A DNA stretch of 14,790 nucleotides, from contig DPVY01000210.1 in NCBI GenBank assembly GCA_003527965.1, positions 1 through 14,790 of the forward strand. The letters are read 5' to 3'. Positions 1 through 6,237 of this stretch are shown one piece after another. Made by a program: the position numbers and the translations under genes. How positions within the stretch are numbered: the stretch's first letter is position 1; every line of letters starts with the position of its first letter. Source of the stretch: Fidelibacterota bacterium. Its GTDB lineage: Bacteria > Fidelibacterota > UBA2242. Under the pieces are notes generated by a model. That model saw only the letters and a program-made list of their open reading frames with translations, had not been told where the DNA came from and ran no database searches.

Positions 1-34
1 CTCATTCCCAAGCCCCAGCTTGGGAATGCTAGAG
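1..34 (+). repeat. REP-like palindromic unit, copy 1
   Basis: A perfect 11-bp stem is formed by 3-13 (CATTCCCAAGC) and 18-28 (GCTTGGGAATG) around the tetraloop CCCA at 14-17. It is preceded by CT at the window edge. It is the same repeat as the unit at 43-76, which lies in the opposite orientation. The short foot, the strong stem and the paired inverted arrangement resemble REP/BIME elements mobilised by RAYT (IS200/IS605-like) transposases. No such transposase gene is visible here, so the class is inferred. Confidence 0.75.
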
Positions 35-42
35 AAAGATGA

Positions 43-76
43 AATTTCCATTACAAAGCTGGGGCTTTGTAACGAG
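43..76 (-). repeat. REP-like palindromic unit, copy 2, inverted
   Basis: A perfect 9-bp stem is formed by 51-59 (TTACAAAGC) and 64-72 (GCTTTGTAA) around the loop TGGG. Read on the minus strand, the unit starts CTCGTTACAAAGCCCCAG and aligns base for base with copy 1. On that strand the stem extends by a G-T wobble and a C-G pair to 11 pairs. Two C-G pairs of copy 1 are A-T pairs here, so the fold has been kept while the sequence changed. Positions 11-20 and 58-67 are exact reverse complements, so the two hairpins could also pair with each other. Confidence 0.7.
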
Positions 77-126
77 TAAGAAAAGGTTAGACAAAAATGA
101 AAAAGGAGCGATAGCGACATAAATAC

Positions 127-140
127 TTGGATATTGGATA
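127..140 (+). repeat. Tandem heptamer TTGGATA x2
   Basis: Two perfect adjacent copies of TTGGATA lie 59 nt upstream of the PAP2-like gene. The surrounding TACTTGGATATTGGATA resembles the minus-strand reading of 762-777 (ATACTGGATGCAGGAT), so both may be scraps of one dispersed repeat. The motif could in principle contribute to a promoter, but no convincing -35/-10 pair was found. Confidence 0.4.
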
Positions 141-181
141 ATCAGATTTATTATTTTTAGTATATCGACCCACTAAAAAAT

Positions 182-188
182 AGAAGGA
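182..188 (+). promoter_or_regulatory. Ribosome binding site of the PAP2-like gene
   Basis: AGAAGGA ends 10 nt before the ATG at 199. This is a reasonable Shine-Dalgarno match and supports that start. Confidence 0.5.
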
Positions 189-198
189 CCCAAATATT

Positions 199-672
199 AT
201 GCCTTTTTTACAAAATATAGATTCCACGGGATACGAAATCTTATTCGCCATATTTCTGGCAAATATTTCGGCGCAGATTGCTAAACTAATTAGTTATACC
301 ATCAAGGAAAAAACATTTAATTTTTCAATTTTATTATCCATGGGCGGAATGCCTTCCAGTCACAGCGCCAGCGTCACTGCCATGGCTACGTCGATTGGCT
401 TAATTGAAGGCTGGAGTTCCACTTTTTTCGCGATTGCAGTCTGCTTCGCTTTTATTGTCATGGTCGACGCTGCCGGGCTTCGGCAAAATGCAGGCAAACA
501 GGCTGTCGTTCTCAATCAGATTATCAAAGAATTTCTATCACCCGAACATCGGCTTAATAAAGAAAAACTGAAAGAGCTGCTCGGTCATACGCCAAATCAG
601 GTTTTGATCGGCGCTTTCTGGGGCATAATTGTCAGCCTGGCGCTCAGAAAGCTGATTTTGCTGAGTGTATAA
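199..672 (+). CDS. Divergent PAP2 family (YuiD/DUF212-like) membrane protein
   Basis: This 157-residue protein belongs to the small divergent PAP2 (acid phosphatase/vanadium haloperoxidase related) family, which is named for resemblance to type 2 phosphatidic acid phosphatases. Family signatures are visible in order: GGMPSSHSA at 49-57, DAAGLRQNAGKQAVVLN at 90-106, and LKELLGHTP at 124-132. Hydrophobic segments near 12-34, 45-67, 73-92 and 136-154 suggest an inner-membrane protein of about four spans. Length is normal for the family. The ATG at 199 has an upstream AGAAGGA. It is the only plus-strand gene and converges on hflX, so it is transcribed apart from the large operon. The SxxxH of PSSH matches part of the PAP2 phosphatase motif, but activity in this family is not well established. 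Substrate and biological role cannot be read from the sequence. Confidence 0.9.
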   Translation: MPFLQNIDSTGYEILFAIFLANISAQIAKLISYTIKEKTFNFSILLSMGGMPSSHSASVTAMATSIGLIEGWSSTFFAIAVCFAFIVMVDAAGLRQNAGKQAVVLNQIIKEFLSPEHRLNKEKLKELLGHTPNQVLIGAFWGIIVSLALRKLILLSV

Positions 673-731
673 TGATTACCTCGATAAAACGAAGTGTGAT
701 TATGCCTATCCTGGACAAGCCAGCATCCAGC

Positions 732-745
732 CCCGATAAATCGGG
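732..745. repeat. Stem-loop CCCGAT/ATCGGG
   Basis: Arms at 732-737 and 740-745 are perfect complements around two A residues. No T-run follows directly on either strand, so it is not a good intrinsic terminator. Similar CCCGATAAATCGGG motifs are, from memory, common as intergenic repeats in FCB-type genomes. Confidence 0.45.
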
Positions 746-830
746 ATTTCGCTTCGCTTAATATCCTGCATCCAGTATTTTTTCTGTTTTATGAATAAAT
801 ATAGTGATGACCATTTTCTTTGCATTTTTA

Positions 831-852
831 CTCCGAAGGAGTCCCTTCGGGA
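831..852. repeat. Bipartite palindrome, copy 1
   Basis: Two 11-nt palindromic units sit end to end: CTCC-GAA-GGAG at 831-841 and TCCC-TTC-GGGA at 842-852. They can also fold together as one hairpin, CCGAAGG (833-839) with CCTTCGG (844-850) around AGTC. A diverged copy with the same plan is at 14693-14714. A run of nine T occurs at 865-873, but it starts 14 nt after the hairpin, so terminator function for the plus-strand gene is only possible. Confidence 0.6.
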
Positions 853-871
853 TAAGAGACTATATTTTTTT

Positions 872-2134
872 TTAACATTCGCTTGTCCCGGCATTCAGTC
901 TAAGTTTCCGCTTCAACCAATTCCAAACCCGCTTATAGCACAGGCATTCCATCCGGATCGACTCTTCATTATAGGTTTCATTTAAAACTACACCGTTATC
1001 CCGGATTAAGGCGATGGCTTTCACATCATTGAATGGAAGTTCTATTTCAACCTTTATCTCCTCCTGTTGAAGCTTTTGTAGAATTCCAAGTCTCAGGCCA
1101 TCGACTTTAAGGCTGTTCAGCGCCGAAAGAAATATCGCTTCAGGATAATCCAACTTCACCTGCCGGAATATATCATTATCCATTTTATCAATTTTATTAA
1201 AAACCGTTAACGACGGGATTTTATATAGATCCAGCTGGATTAGAATCTCATCGACGGTTTTCAGATGCTCAATGCAATGCGGATTACTGATATCAATAAC
1301 TTTCAGGATCAAATCCGCTTCCCGGGCTTCCTGCAGCGTGCTTCGGAATGAAGCCATCAGATTCGGAGGCAGTTTTCGAATAAACCCAACCGTATCGCTC
1401 AACAAAACGTTGTGATATTTATCGATTTTCCACTGCCGAACCGTTGTATCCAGCGTGGCAAATAGTTTGTCTTCCACCAGCACTGAGGCATTGGTAAACA
1501 GGTTTAATATCGTCGATTTGCCGGCATTGGTATATCCAACTAATGCCACCCGGTAATAGGTACCGCGTCCTTTACGCTGAATGTCTCGTTCACGGTCAAT
1601 GCGCTTAAGATCCTTTTTCAAACATGAAATGCGGGTACGGGTCAGGCGGCGGTCCACCTCGATCTGAGTCTCACCGGCACCGCTGCGAACACCAATTCCA
1701 CCAATCTGTCGTTCCAGGTGAGTCCAGCGCCGGGTCAGACGCGGCAACAGATATTCCAGTGTCGCCAATTCCACCTGGGTTTTGGCCTCTTTGGTTCGGC
1801 TATGTTTGGCAAAAATCTCCAAAATTACGCCGCTTCTGTCCCGGATTTCTATATTCAATGCTTTTTCAAGATTACGGGATTGGGTAGGCGATAAATCGTC
1901 ATCAAAAATAATCTCATCCAACCTGAGCATTGAGATTAGTGATCGAATTTCCTCAACTTTTCCCTTCCCGATATACATTGAGGGCGAAATATGGTTCCTT
2001 TTTACAATAAAGCGGTCAACCACCTCATATCCCAGTGTCTGAGCCAGGTCGCCTAATTCCATCAGATGATCTTCTACCGTTTCCCGGTATTGGTACGGCG
2101 TCACAACTCCAACCAATAATACCCGATCAGCCAC
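872..2134 (-). CDS. hflX: Ribosome-associated GTPase HflX
   Basis: HflX binds the 50S subunit and splits stalled or stress-arrested 70S ribosomes using GTP. The 420 residues show the HflX N-terminal domain, with the IIFDDDLSPTQSRNLE stretch at 75-90 and GGIGVRSGAGETQ at 145-157, followed by a coiled linker. The G domain has G1 GYTNAGKS 200-207, G2 FATLDTT 225-231, G3 DTVGF 247-251, G4 NKID 313-316 and G5 SAL 337-339. Start: the codon is GTG at 2134, because an in-frame stop lies two codons upstream. It overlaps the batA end by 8 nt, and GAGAGG stands 11 nt before it. It is the last gene of the minus-strand run. Oddity: the final residues (about NAGTSEC) are encoded by sequence that forms one arm of an intergenic inverted repeat, suggesting the natural stop was displaced by a repeat. 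Confidence 0.96.
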   Translation of the reverse strand: MADRVLLVGVVTPYQYRETVEDHLMELGDLAQTLGYEVVDRFIVKRNHISPSMYIGKGKVEEIRSLISMLRLDEIIFDDDLSPTQSRNLEKALNIEIRDRSGVILEIFAKHSRTKEAKTQVELATLEYLLPRLTRRWTHLERQIGGIGVRSGAGETQIEVDRRLTRTRISCLKKDLKRIDRERDIQRKGRGTYYRVALVGYTNAGKSTILNLFTNASVLVEDKLFATLDTTVRQWKIDKYHNVLLSDTVGFIRKLPPNLMASFRSTLQEAREADLILKVIDISNPHCIEHLKTVDEILIQLDLYKIPSLTVFNKIDKMDNDIFRQVKLDYPEAIFLSALNSLKVDGLRLGILQKLQQEEIKVEIELPFNDVKAIALIRDNGVVLNETYNEESIRMECLCYKRVWNWLKRKLRLNAGTSEC

Positions 2135-4217
2135 TAATCAATTTTCCTCTCAACTTTCGGTTCGTCCGCCCAATATAGCTCTCCAGCAGCGCCAGCGCCA
2201 ACACAAACATAATTAACCAATCGCTATATTCCCGTCTGTGTTGCAATTGATTTGAGCGCTTATCGCCTTCCGGCATTAGCACATCAATACGTCCGGTGTA
2301 ATCGGAAATCACTTCAGTAAAATCCATATCTTCGAGGAATGATGAGCCGCATTCTTCTGCCGGAATGTTGACAACAAGCCGCTTGATTAATTTACCTTTG
2401 GCGGAAATATCATAAATTCCCGGTTCATCGGTATCAGCGAAGGAAAACCGACGGCTTTTGTCTATCGGCAACATTATGCGACGACCACCCGGAGTCTGAA
2501 TTGAGACATCTTTGGCGTTATTTACCTGCGTCACGGAAACCCGGATTGTATCACCGGTACAAAATTCTTCCTCTCTCAATCCCTGTTGTGAAAGATACAA
2601 GATCGCACGATTCATTATTGTCGGAAAAAAGCCTGTCAGGTGCAGATTGCTCCATTCATCAACCGGTGAGGTGGCAAATAGCAAGCCGCTGCCTTTCTCA
2701 AAATATGTCTCAATAATGAAGGGTGTATTATCTTCATAATTTGCCAGCACGGTATGATTTTTTCCCACACTGAAGCCCGGAATTACATAGAAATCCGGTG
2801 AATAAATCAGGGAACGTTTTTCTTTCAGGATATTGCTCAAGAGGGGATGTTCCTGTTTGAAATTACCGATTCGCAGCATTAATTTGTCTTCTGACTGCCG
2901 TAAATCCCTCCATTTCGGGAAACCGAATTCATTCCCCCAAAACGAATTAAAATCCGCCGGATTGCAATCCTGCCCGGGGAACAGGAGAATTCCTTTATTC
3001 ATATCCATAAAATATTTTATTTTATTCAGCATATTTGGAGGTAATCGGTCAATATTTGAAAATATCAGAACATCGTAATCTGTTAAATCTTCGGTGGGAA
3101 AAAGTTCGGCAGACGTTACCTTCGGCTGAATAACCGACATTTCTTTCAGGCTGAGGCTGCGCCGGATATACTCACTGTCACCGGGTCTGCGGGTTACAAT
3201 TAACACCCGAATCGTTTCCGGTATATTCAATAAAAAATAGCGGATATTGTCGGTCCGTAAATTATCATCTGTAATTTTCAGATAGCCCTTGTGAATTCCC
3301 GGGGTTTCAGGAATAAATTCAAATTGAATATCCGAATGATTCCCGGCGGAAATATTCAACACGGACTGTCCTAACTTCTGATTATCCAGGAAAAGCGCAA
3401 CGACTGTTTCTGTGGGTTTTCCATGCCAATTTCCCACAAGCCCCCGTATCGTCGCCACCCGCTCTTTTTCAAAGATCTGATTTGGCATTGAAATTGACAT
3501 AAGGGCTGCATTATTCTTATCACCGGCAACGGGGAACAGAATCATTCTGGCGTCGGTTTTCCCAAATAATGATTCAACGGGACGAGCCGGAAGATTTTCA
3601 CTCCGCCAGGTGCTTTCCTGAAAATCGCTAATAACCCAGATTGCCGGCGATATCTCGCTGCATTTGAGAATGTCTTCTTCAATGGCGCTGATCGCGACAT
3701 CAATTTTTCCCCGACGATTTGTTAATTTTACCGCTTGAATGATGTTTTTTAATGATACCAGATCAGTAACGAGCCCCTGATCCAGTAGTTCCTTTGGGCG
3801 CGCCGTTTCAATTAGCTTCACATAAACCGGGAAATCAATGTTATTACTCGCCGTTGCTAAAGCCTCTGCCCCGATCTCCAATAAATTTTGACCGCGCATC
3901 TCAGCCTGCATCGAAAGAGAATTATCGAGAATTATATACAGGGTTTCACCTTTGCCGACATATATTCCGGGTGAATTTGAACTGCGATATGGTCTGGCGA
4001 AAACCAAAATAATGAACAGAATTATAAGCATTCTTAACATGAGCAGAATAATCTGCCGGATTTTCAACTTGCGAATCAGATCATGTTCCAGCTGCTTCAA
4101 AAAACGCAATGTGCTGAATTCATGTTGAAAAATCCGCTGTCTGCCGATCAGATGGATCAGCAACGGCACCGTCACGAGAGGTAATAAGTAGAGGATAAAT
4201 GAATTTATAAATGCCAT
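2127..4217 (-). CDS. BatA-type membrane protein with vWA domain
   Basis: This 696-residue protein begins with the double-transmembrane BatA N-terminal region: hydrophobic spans near 6-24 and 56-74 with a basic linker between them. A von Willebrand A-like domain follows at about 90-230, with DNSLS (98-102) fitting the DxSxS metal-site motif and ISDFQ at 196-200. A beta-rich section follows at about 240-330. Next is a Rossmann/glutamine-amidotransferase-like part from about 335 (IRVLIVTRRPGDSEYI, then YDVLIFSN at 381-388). A single C-terminal span (WLIMFVLALALLESYIG) lies just before the basic tail. Such proteins are common in Bacteroidetes-like and planctomycete genomes beside MoxR/BatB genes, and their substrates are unknown. 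Here no MoxR or BatB neighbour is present. The usual MIDAS threonine appears replaced in RGKIDVAI (170-177). The ATG at 4217 lies 12 nt after the kinase stop, with no clear Shine-Dalgarno site. Confidence 0.85.
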   Translation of the reverse strand: MAFINSFILYLLPLVTVPLLIHLIGRQRIFQHEFSTLRFLKQLEHDLIRKLKIRQIILLMLRMLIILFIILVFARPYRSSNSPGIYVGKGETLYIILDNSLSMQAEMRGQNLLEIGAEALATASNNIDFPVYVKLIETARPKELLDQGLVTDLVSLKNIIQAVKLTNRRGKIDVAISAIEEDILKCSEISPAIWVISDFQESTWRSENLPARPVESLFGKTDARMILFPVAGDKNNAALMSISMPNQIFEKERVATIRGLVGNWHGKPTETVVALFLDNQKLGQSVLNISAGNHSDIQFEFIPETPGIHKGYLKITDDNLRTDNIRYFLLNIPETIRVLIVTRRPGDSEYIRRSLSLKEMSVIQPKVTSAELFPTEDLTDYDVLIFSNIDRLPPNMLNKIKYFMDMNKGILLFPGQDCNPADFNSFWGNEFGFPKWRDLRQSEDKLMLRIGNFKQEHPLLSNILKEKRSLIYSPDFYVIPGFSVGKNHTVLANYEDNTPFIIETYFEKGSGLLFATSPVDEWSNLHLTGFFPTIMNRAILYLSQQGLREEEFCTGDTIRVSVTQVNNAKDVSIQTPGGRRIMLPIDKSRRFSFADTDEPGIYDISAKGKLIKRLVVNIPAEECGSSFLEDMDFTEVISDYTGRIDVLMPEGDKRSNQLQHRREYSDWLIMFVLALALLESYIGRTNRKLRGKLISG

Positions 4218-4229
4218 AGATTAGAAGAT

Positions 4230-4802
4230 TTAAATCAGGTAATACATCAATAGCGCCGAAAATAATGGAATAGTGATATTATCATCCAGCCGCCACGGAA
4301 GCAATTCAATTAGGCTGGCTGCACATACTCCGAGAATTTTGACATGCAAGGAAATCCCGGGTATCCACCAGGTCGCGGCGAGACCTGCCAGAATAAACGC
4401 CACCGAACCTTCCAGAGTCTTGTTCCGCATTATTTTAATTCTGCCAAATGAAATTCCGATCATACAGGCGCTTGGATCACCAACAGTTAGAAAAAACATG
4501 GCTATAACGGCAATTTCTTTAGAAAAGAGAGATACGACCAACAGCGACCCAAGGAACAAATAGGTAGCGCCGGTTAAATGTTTTTGATGCTCATGGGGGC
4601 GGGTTATTTCCCCGAAATATCGGTTATATAATGCTTTAAAAAACGGAACATTTATTCTGAGCAGGTCCGCCATCAACATACCTGTAGATAAAACAATCAG
4701 GATCCAAATTGCCTGTTCCTTTTCTATAAAAAGGTAATATATCAGCGGAATTAATAATGCGGTATAATGGATCGCTTTGCGTCCCAATTCACCTTTTGGC
4801 AC
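4230..4802 (-). CDS. CTP-dependent diacylglycerol/polyprenol kinase (SEC59/Dgk1 type)
   Basis: The 190-residue membrane protein resembles the dolichol kinase/DGK1/phytol kinase family, which phosphorylates lipid alcohols with CTP. Visible family features are GRKAIHY near the start (7-13), HLTGATYLFLG (75-85), GDPSACMIG (108-116), KTLEGSVAF (128-136) and the C-terminal ELLPWRLDDNITIPL (166-180). Several hydrophobic spans lie between them. Start: the frame stays open to 4964, but that would overlap 161 nt of rpe with a sequence unlike the family. The GTG at 4802-4800, one nucleotide after the rpe stop, gives the expected N-terminus and length and implies translational coupling. The lipid substrate is unknown; undecaprenol or another polyprenol, diacylglycerol and phytol are all possible. 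Envelope genes nearby (PASTA, BatA) make a polyprenol carrier role plausible but unproven. Confidence 0.8.
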   Translation of the reverse strand: MPKGELGRKAIHYTALLIPLIYYLFIEKEQAIWILIVLSTGMLMADLLRINVPFFKALYNRYFGEITRPHEHQKHLTGATYLFLGSLLVVSLFSKEIAVIAMFFLTVGDPSACMIGISFGRIKIMRNKTLEGSVAFILAGLAATWWIPGISLHVKILGVCAASLIELLPWRLDDNITIPLFSALLMYYLI

Positions 4803-4803
4803 A

Positions 4804-5454
4804 TTACGCACTGAGCAGTTTCTCCGATAATGCTTTGAAAGATTCCGATGGATTCCGAGCAGAAAAAACAGCTGACCCGGCGACAAACAGATCTGTTCCG
4901 GCGGCTCTTGCTTCTTCGATAGTATTGATATTAATACCGCCGTCCACCTCAATTGGAAAACCAAACTGTTTTTGATATGGTCCGGCTAAAGTCACTTTAG
5001 AGAGGGCGGCATTGATCATTTTTTGACCGCCGAAACCGGGATTGACGGTCATTACCAAAAAATGGTCGATATATTCAAAATATGGTTCAACAGATTCAAA
5101 AGATGTCGGCGGATTAAGGACTATCCCCGCCTTTGCGCCCAGTTCTCGAATCTTTTTTAAATCCCGGATAATATCGGCGCTGGCTTCGATATGGATAATG
5201 ACCGTATCGCTCCCGGCCCGGATAAAAGCCTCAATATACTTAGCGGGATTTTCAATCATCAGGTGGGTTTCCAGATGCAGGGAGGTCAATTTGCGAATTG
5301 ATTCGATGATAAAGGGACCAAATGTAATATTCGGGACAAAATGCCCATCCATCACATCTAAATGTAATCGCCGGGCACCGACCTTTTCCATGATTCGAAT
5401 CTCTTCTTTCAAGCGCGAAAAATCAGCAGATAATAATGACGGTACTACTTCCAT
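4804..5454 (-). CDS. rpe: Ribulose-phosphate 3-epimerase
   Basis: It interconverts D-ribulose 5-phosphate and D-xylulose 5-phosphate in the cytoplasmic pentose phosphate pathway. The 216 residues form a complete TIM barrel of usual length. PSLLSADF is at 5-12. LHLDVMDGHFVPNITFG spans 30-46 and carries metal ligands H31 and D33. THLMIENP is at 63-70 with H64. The phosphate-binding MTVNPGFGGQ is at 135-144, and EVDGGIN at 169-175 supplies the second catalytic aspartate, D171. The start is an ATG with AGGA six nt upstream, lying on the stop codon of the PASTA gene, so the two are probably translationally coupled. The PASTA-rpe neighbourhood recalls the prkC-rsgA-rpe clusters of Gram-positive bacteria, though no kinase domain or rsgA is present here. 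Confidence 0.98.
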   Translation of the reverse strand: MEVVPSLLSADFSRLKEEIRIMEKVGARRLHLDVMDGHFVPNITFGPFIIESIRKLTSLHLETHLMIENPAKYIEAFIRAGSDTVIIHIEASADIIRDLKKIRELGAKAGIVLNPPTSFESVEPYFEYIDHFLVMTVNPGFGGQKMINAALSKVTLAGPYQKQFGFPIEVDGGININTIEEARAAGTDLFVAGSAVFSARNPSESFKALSEKLLSA

Positions 5455-5458
5455 GGTC

Positions 5459-5470
5459 GGTCCTACTCCT
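5459..5470 (-). promoter_or_regulatory. Ribosome binding site of rpe, overlapping the PASTA gene stop
   Basis: The minus strand reads AGGAGTAGGACC here. AGGA at 5464-5461 is six nt from the rpe ATG, and GGAG at 5469-5466 is a second, more distant match. The TAG stop of the upstream gene (5465-5463) lies inside the site, so termination and re-initiation probably occur together. Confidence 0.55.
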
Positions 5471-6209
5471 TTGGATGAGCCTCAATTGTTACTTCAAGAT
5501 TGATAGGTACCGGGTTGTCGAATAACTCGCCCAATTCCGGGTCTTGCCCGATAACAGTATATGCCACGAGATCATCGTTGGGAATATACCTGATTGCACC
5601 CATTTTGAAACCCTCATTGCGGATGATATTTTTAGCTTCGTCAAGATTCAGACCAAAGAGATCGGGAACCTGTAATCGACGTGGTGGCGGTCCTTTACTG
5701 ACAATCAGGGAAATAGTCTCATTGGCAGATACCATTAATCCGGGACGAATCGATTGCCCGGCAATAACCCCCCGTGGTTTATCCGAAGAAAACACATAGG
5801 AAATTGAATCAACGTAAAAATGATAACGTTCAATTTCCAGGTTTGCAGCTTTTAAAACCTTTCCAACAAAGTTCGGCATGGGGAAAAAACTCTCTCCCCT
5901 CGTAATCACTAACCGTACTACCCGTCCCCGCTTAACAGCTGTTCCGGGTAGCGGCTGCTGGTCAATAACTGTCTCCGGAGGCAAGTCGCTATTTTCCAGT
6001 GAATCGCTGATTTCCACAGCCAAACCGACCATATTTAAAATTTTGGCGGCTTCCTGAAGAGACCTGCCCCGTACATCAATTAGAGAAAATTCTTTACCCA
6101 GGCGAACATACGCGGGCAACGCTATTTTATCCATCACCAGGACAAATACAATCGTAAAAACAAAAAAGACGATTAGAAACCGTAACCAATTGCGTATTTT
6201 TACTGTCAT
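5463..6209 (-). CDS. Membrane-anchored protein with three PASTA domains
   Basis: The protein has 248 residues. A short basic cytoplasmic N-terminus (MTVKIRNWLR) leads to one transmembrane segment at about 10-26. Three PASTA repeats follow outside the membrane, at roughly 40-104, 109-172 and 179-244. Each repeat shows the typical helix followed by an xxPxPGxxVxxGxxVxLxVSxG-type strand: PLPGTAVKRGRVV at 86-98, SIRPGLMVSANETI at 153-166, and VPDLFGLNLDEA at 181-192 opening the third. PASTA domains in penicillin-binding proteins and Ser/Thr kinases bind peptidoglycan fragments or form extracellular scaffolds. Here neither a kinase nor a transpeptidase domain is attached, so it may be a free-standing envelope sensor or scaffold. 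It lies between rsmB (28-nt gap) and rpe (8-nt gap). The ATG at 6209 has only a weak AGG upstream. Confidence 0.9.
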   Translation of the reverse strand: MTVKIRNWLRFLIVFFVFTIVFVLVMDKIALPAYVRLGKEFSLIDVRGRSLQEAAKILNMVGLAVEISDSLENSDLPPETVIDQQPLPGTAVKRGRVVRLVITRGESFFPMPNFVGKVLKAANLEIERYHFYVDSISYVFSSDKPRGVIAGQSIRPGLMVSANETISLIVSKGPPPRRLQVPDLFGLNLDEAKNIIRNEGFKMGAIRYIPNDDLVAYTVIGQDPELGELFDNPVPINLEVTIEAHPKE

Positions 6210-6237
6210 ACTATTAACCTGAAATATTTTATGATAT

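Larger units (their letters stand above)
710..891. repeat. Repeat-rich segment bounded by 11-bp imperfect inverted repeats
   Basis: CCTGGACAAGC at 710-720 and the minus-strand reading of 881-891, CCGGGACAAGC, are inverted repeats matching at 10 of 11 positions. Between them lie GCATCCAG at 723-730 and again at 768-775, a stem-loop CCCGAT-AA-ATCGGG at 732-745, and the bipartite palindrome at 831-852. The right arm lies inside the last codons of hflX. No target-site duplication was found at the outer edges. It may be a small non-autonomous element or a mosaic of intergenic repeats. The gap it fills (673-871) holds no believable gene. Confidence 0.45.

Noticed and set aside
1..76. CRISPR array or riboswitch
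   Set aside because: There are two inverted hairpins with unequal sequence and no spacer periodicity, and no known aptamer core. The REP-like explanation is simpler.
127..163. Promoter upstream of the PAP2-like gene (TTGGAT at 134-139, TAGTAT at 158-163)
   Set aside because: The -10 match is weak and the sequence is AT-rich, so such matches are expected by chance. No FCB-type TAnnTTTG box was seen either.
831..873. Intrinsic terminator for the PAP2-like gene
   Set aside because: The T-run starts 14 nt after the hairpin instead of directly after it. Kept only as a repeat.
706..894. A 62-codon minus-strand open frame (MPGQA... to ...LACPG)
   Set aside because: It coincides with the inverted-repeat-bounded segment, its two ends are simply the two arms translated, it overlaps the hflX end, and it has no ribosome site.
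791..985. A 64-codon plus-strand open frame in the convergent gap
   Set aside because: It runs into hflX antisense, covers repeat sequence, has no family features and no Shine-Dalgarno site.
4803..4964. Upstream extension of the lipid-kinase gene to 4964
   Set aside because: It would overlap rpe by 161 nt and add residues unlike the family. The GTG at 4802 fits length and motifs.
5042..5503. A 153-codon plus-strand frame antisense to rpe
   Set aside because: It is the antisense shadow of rpe with no recognisable domain.
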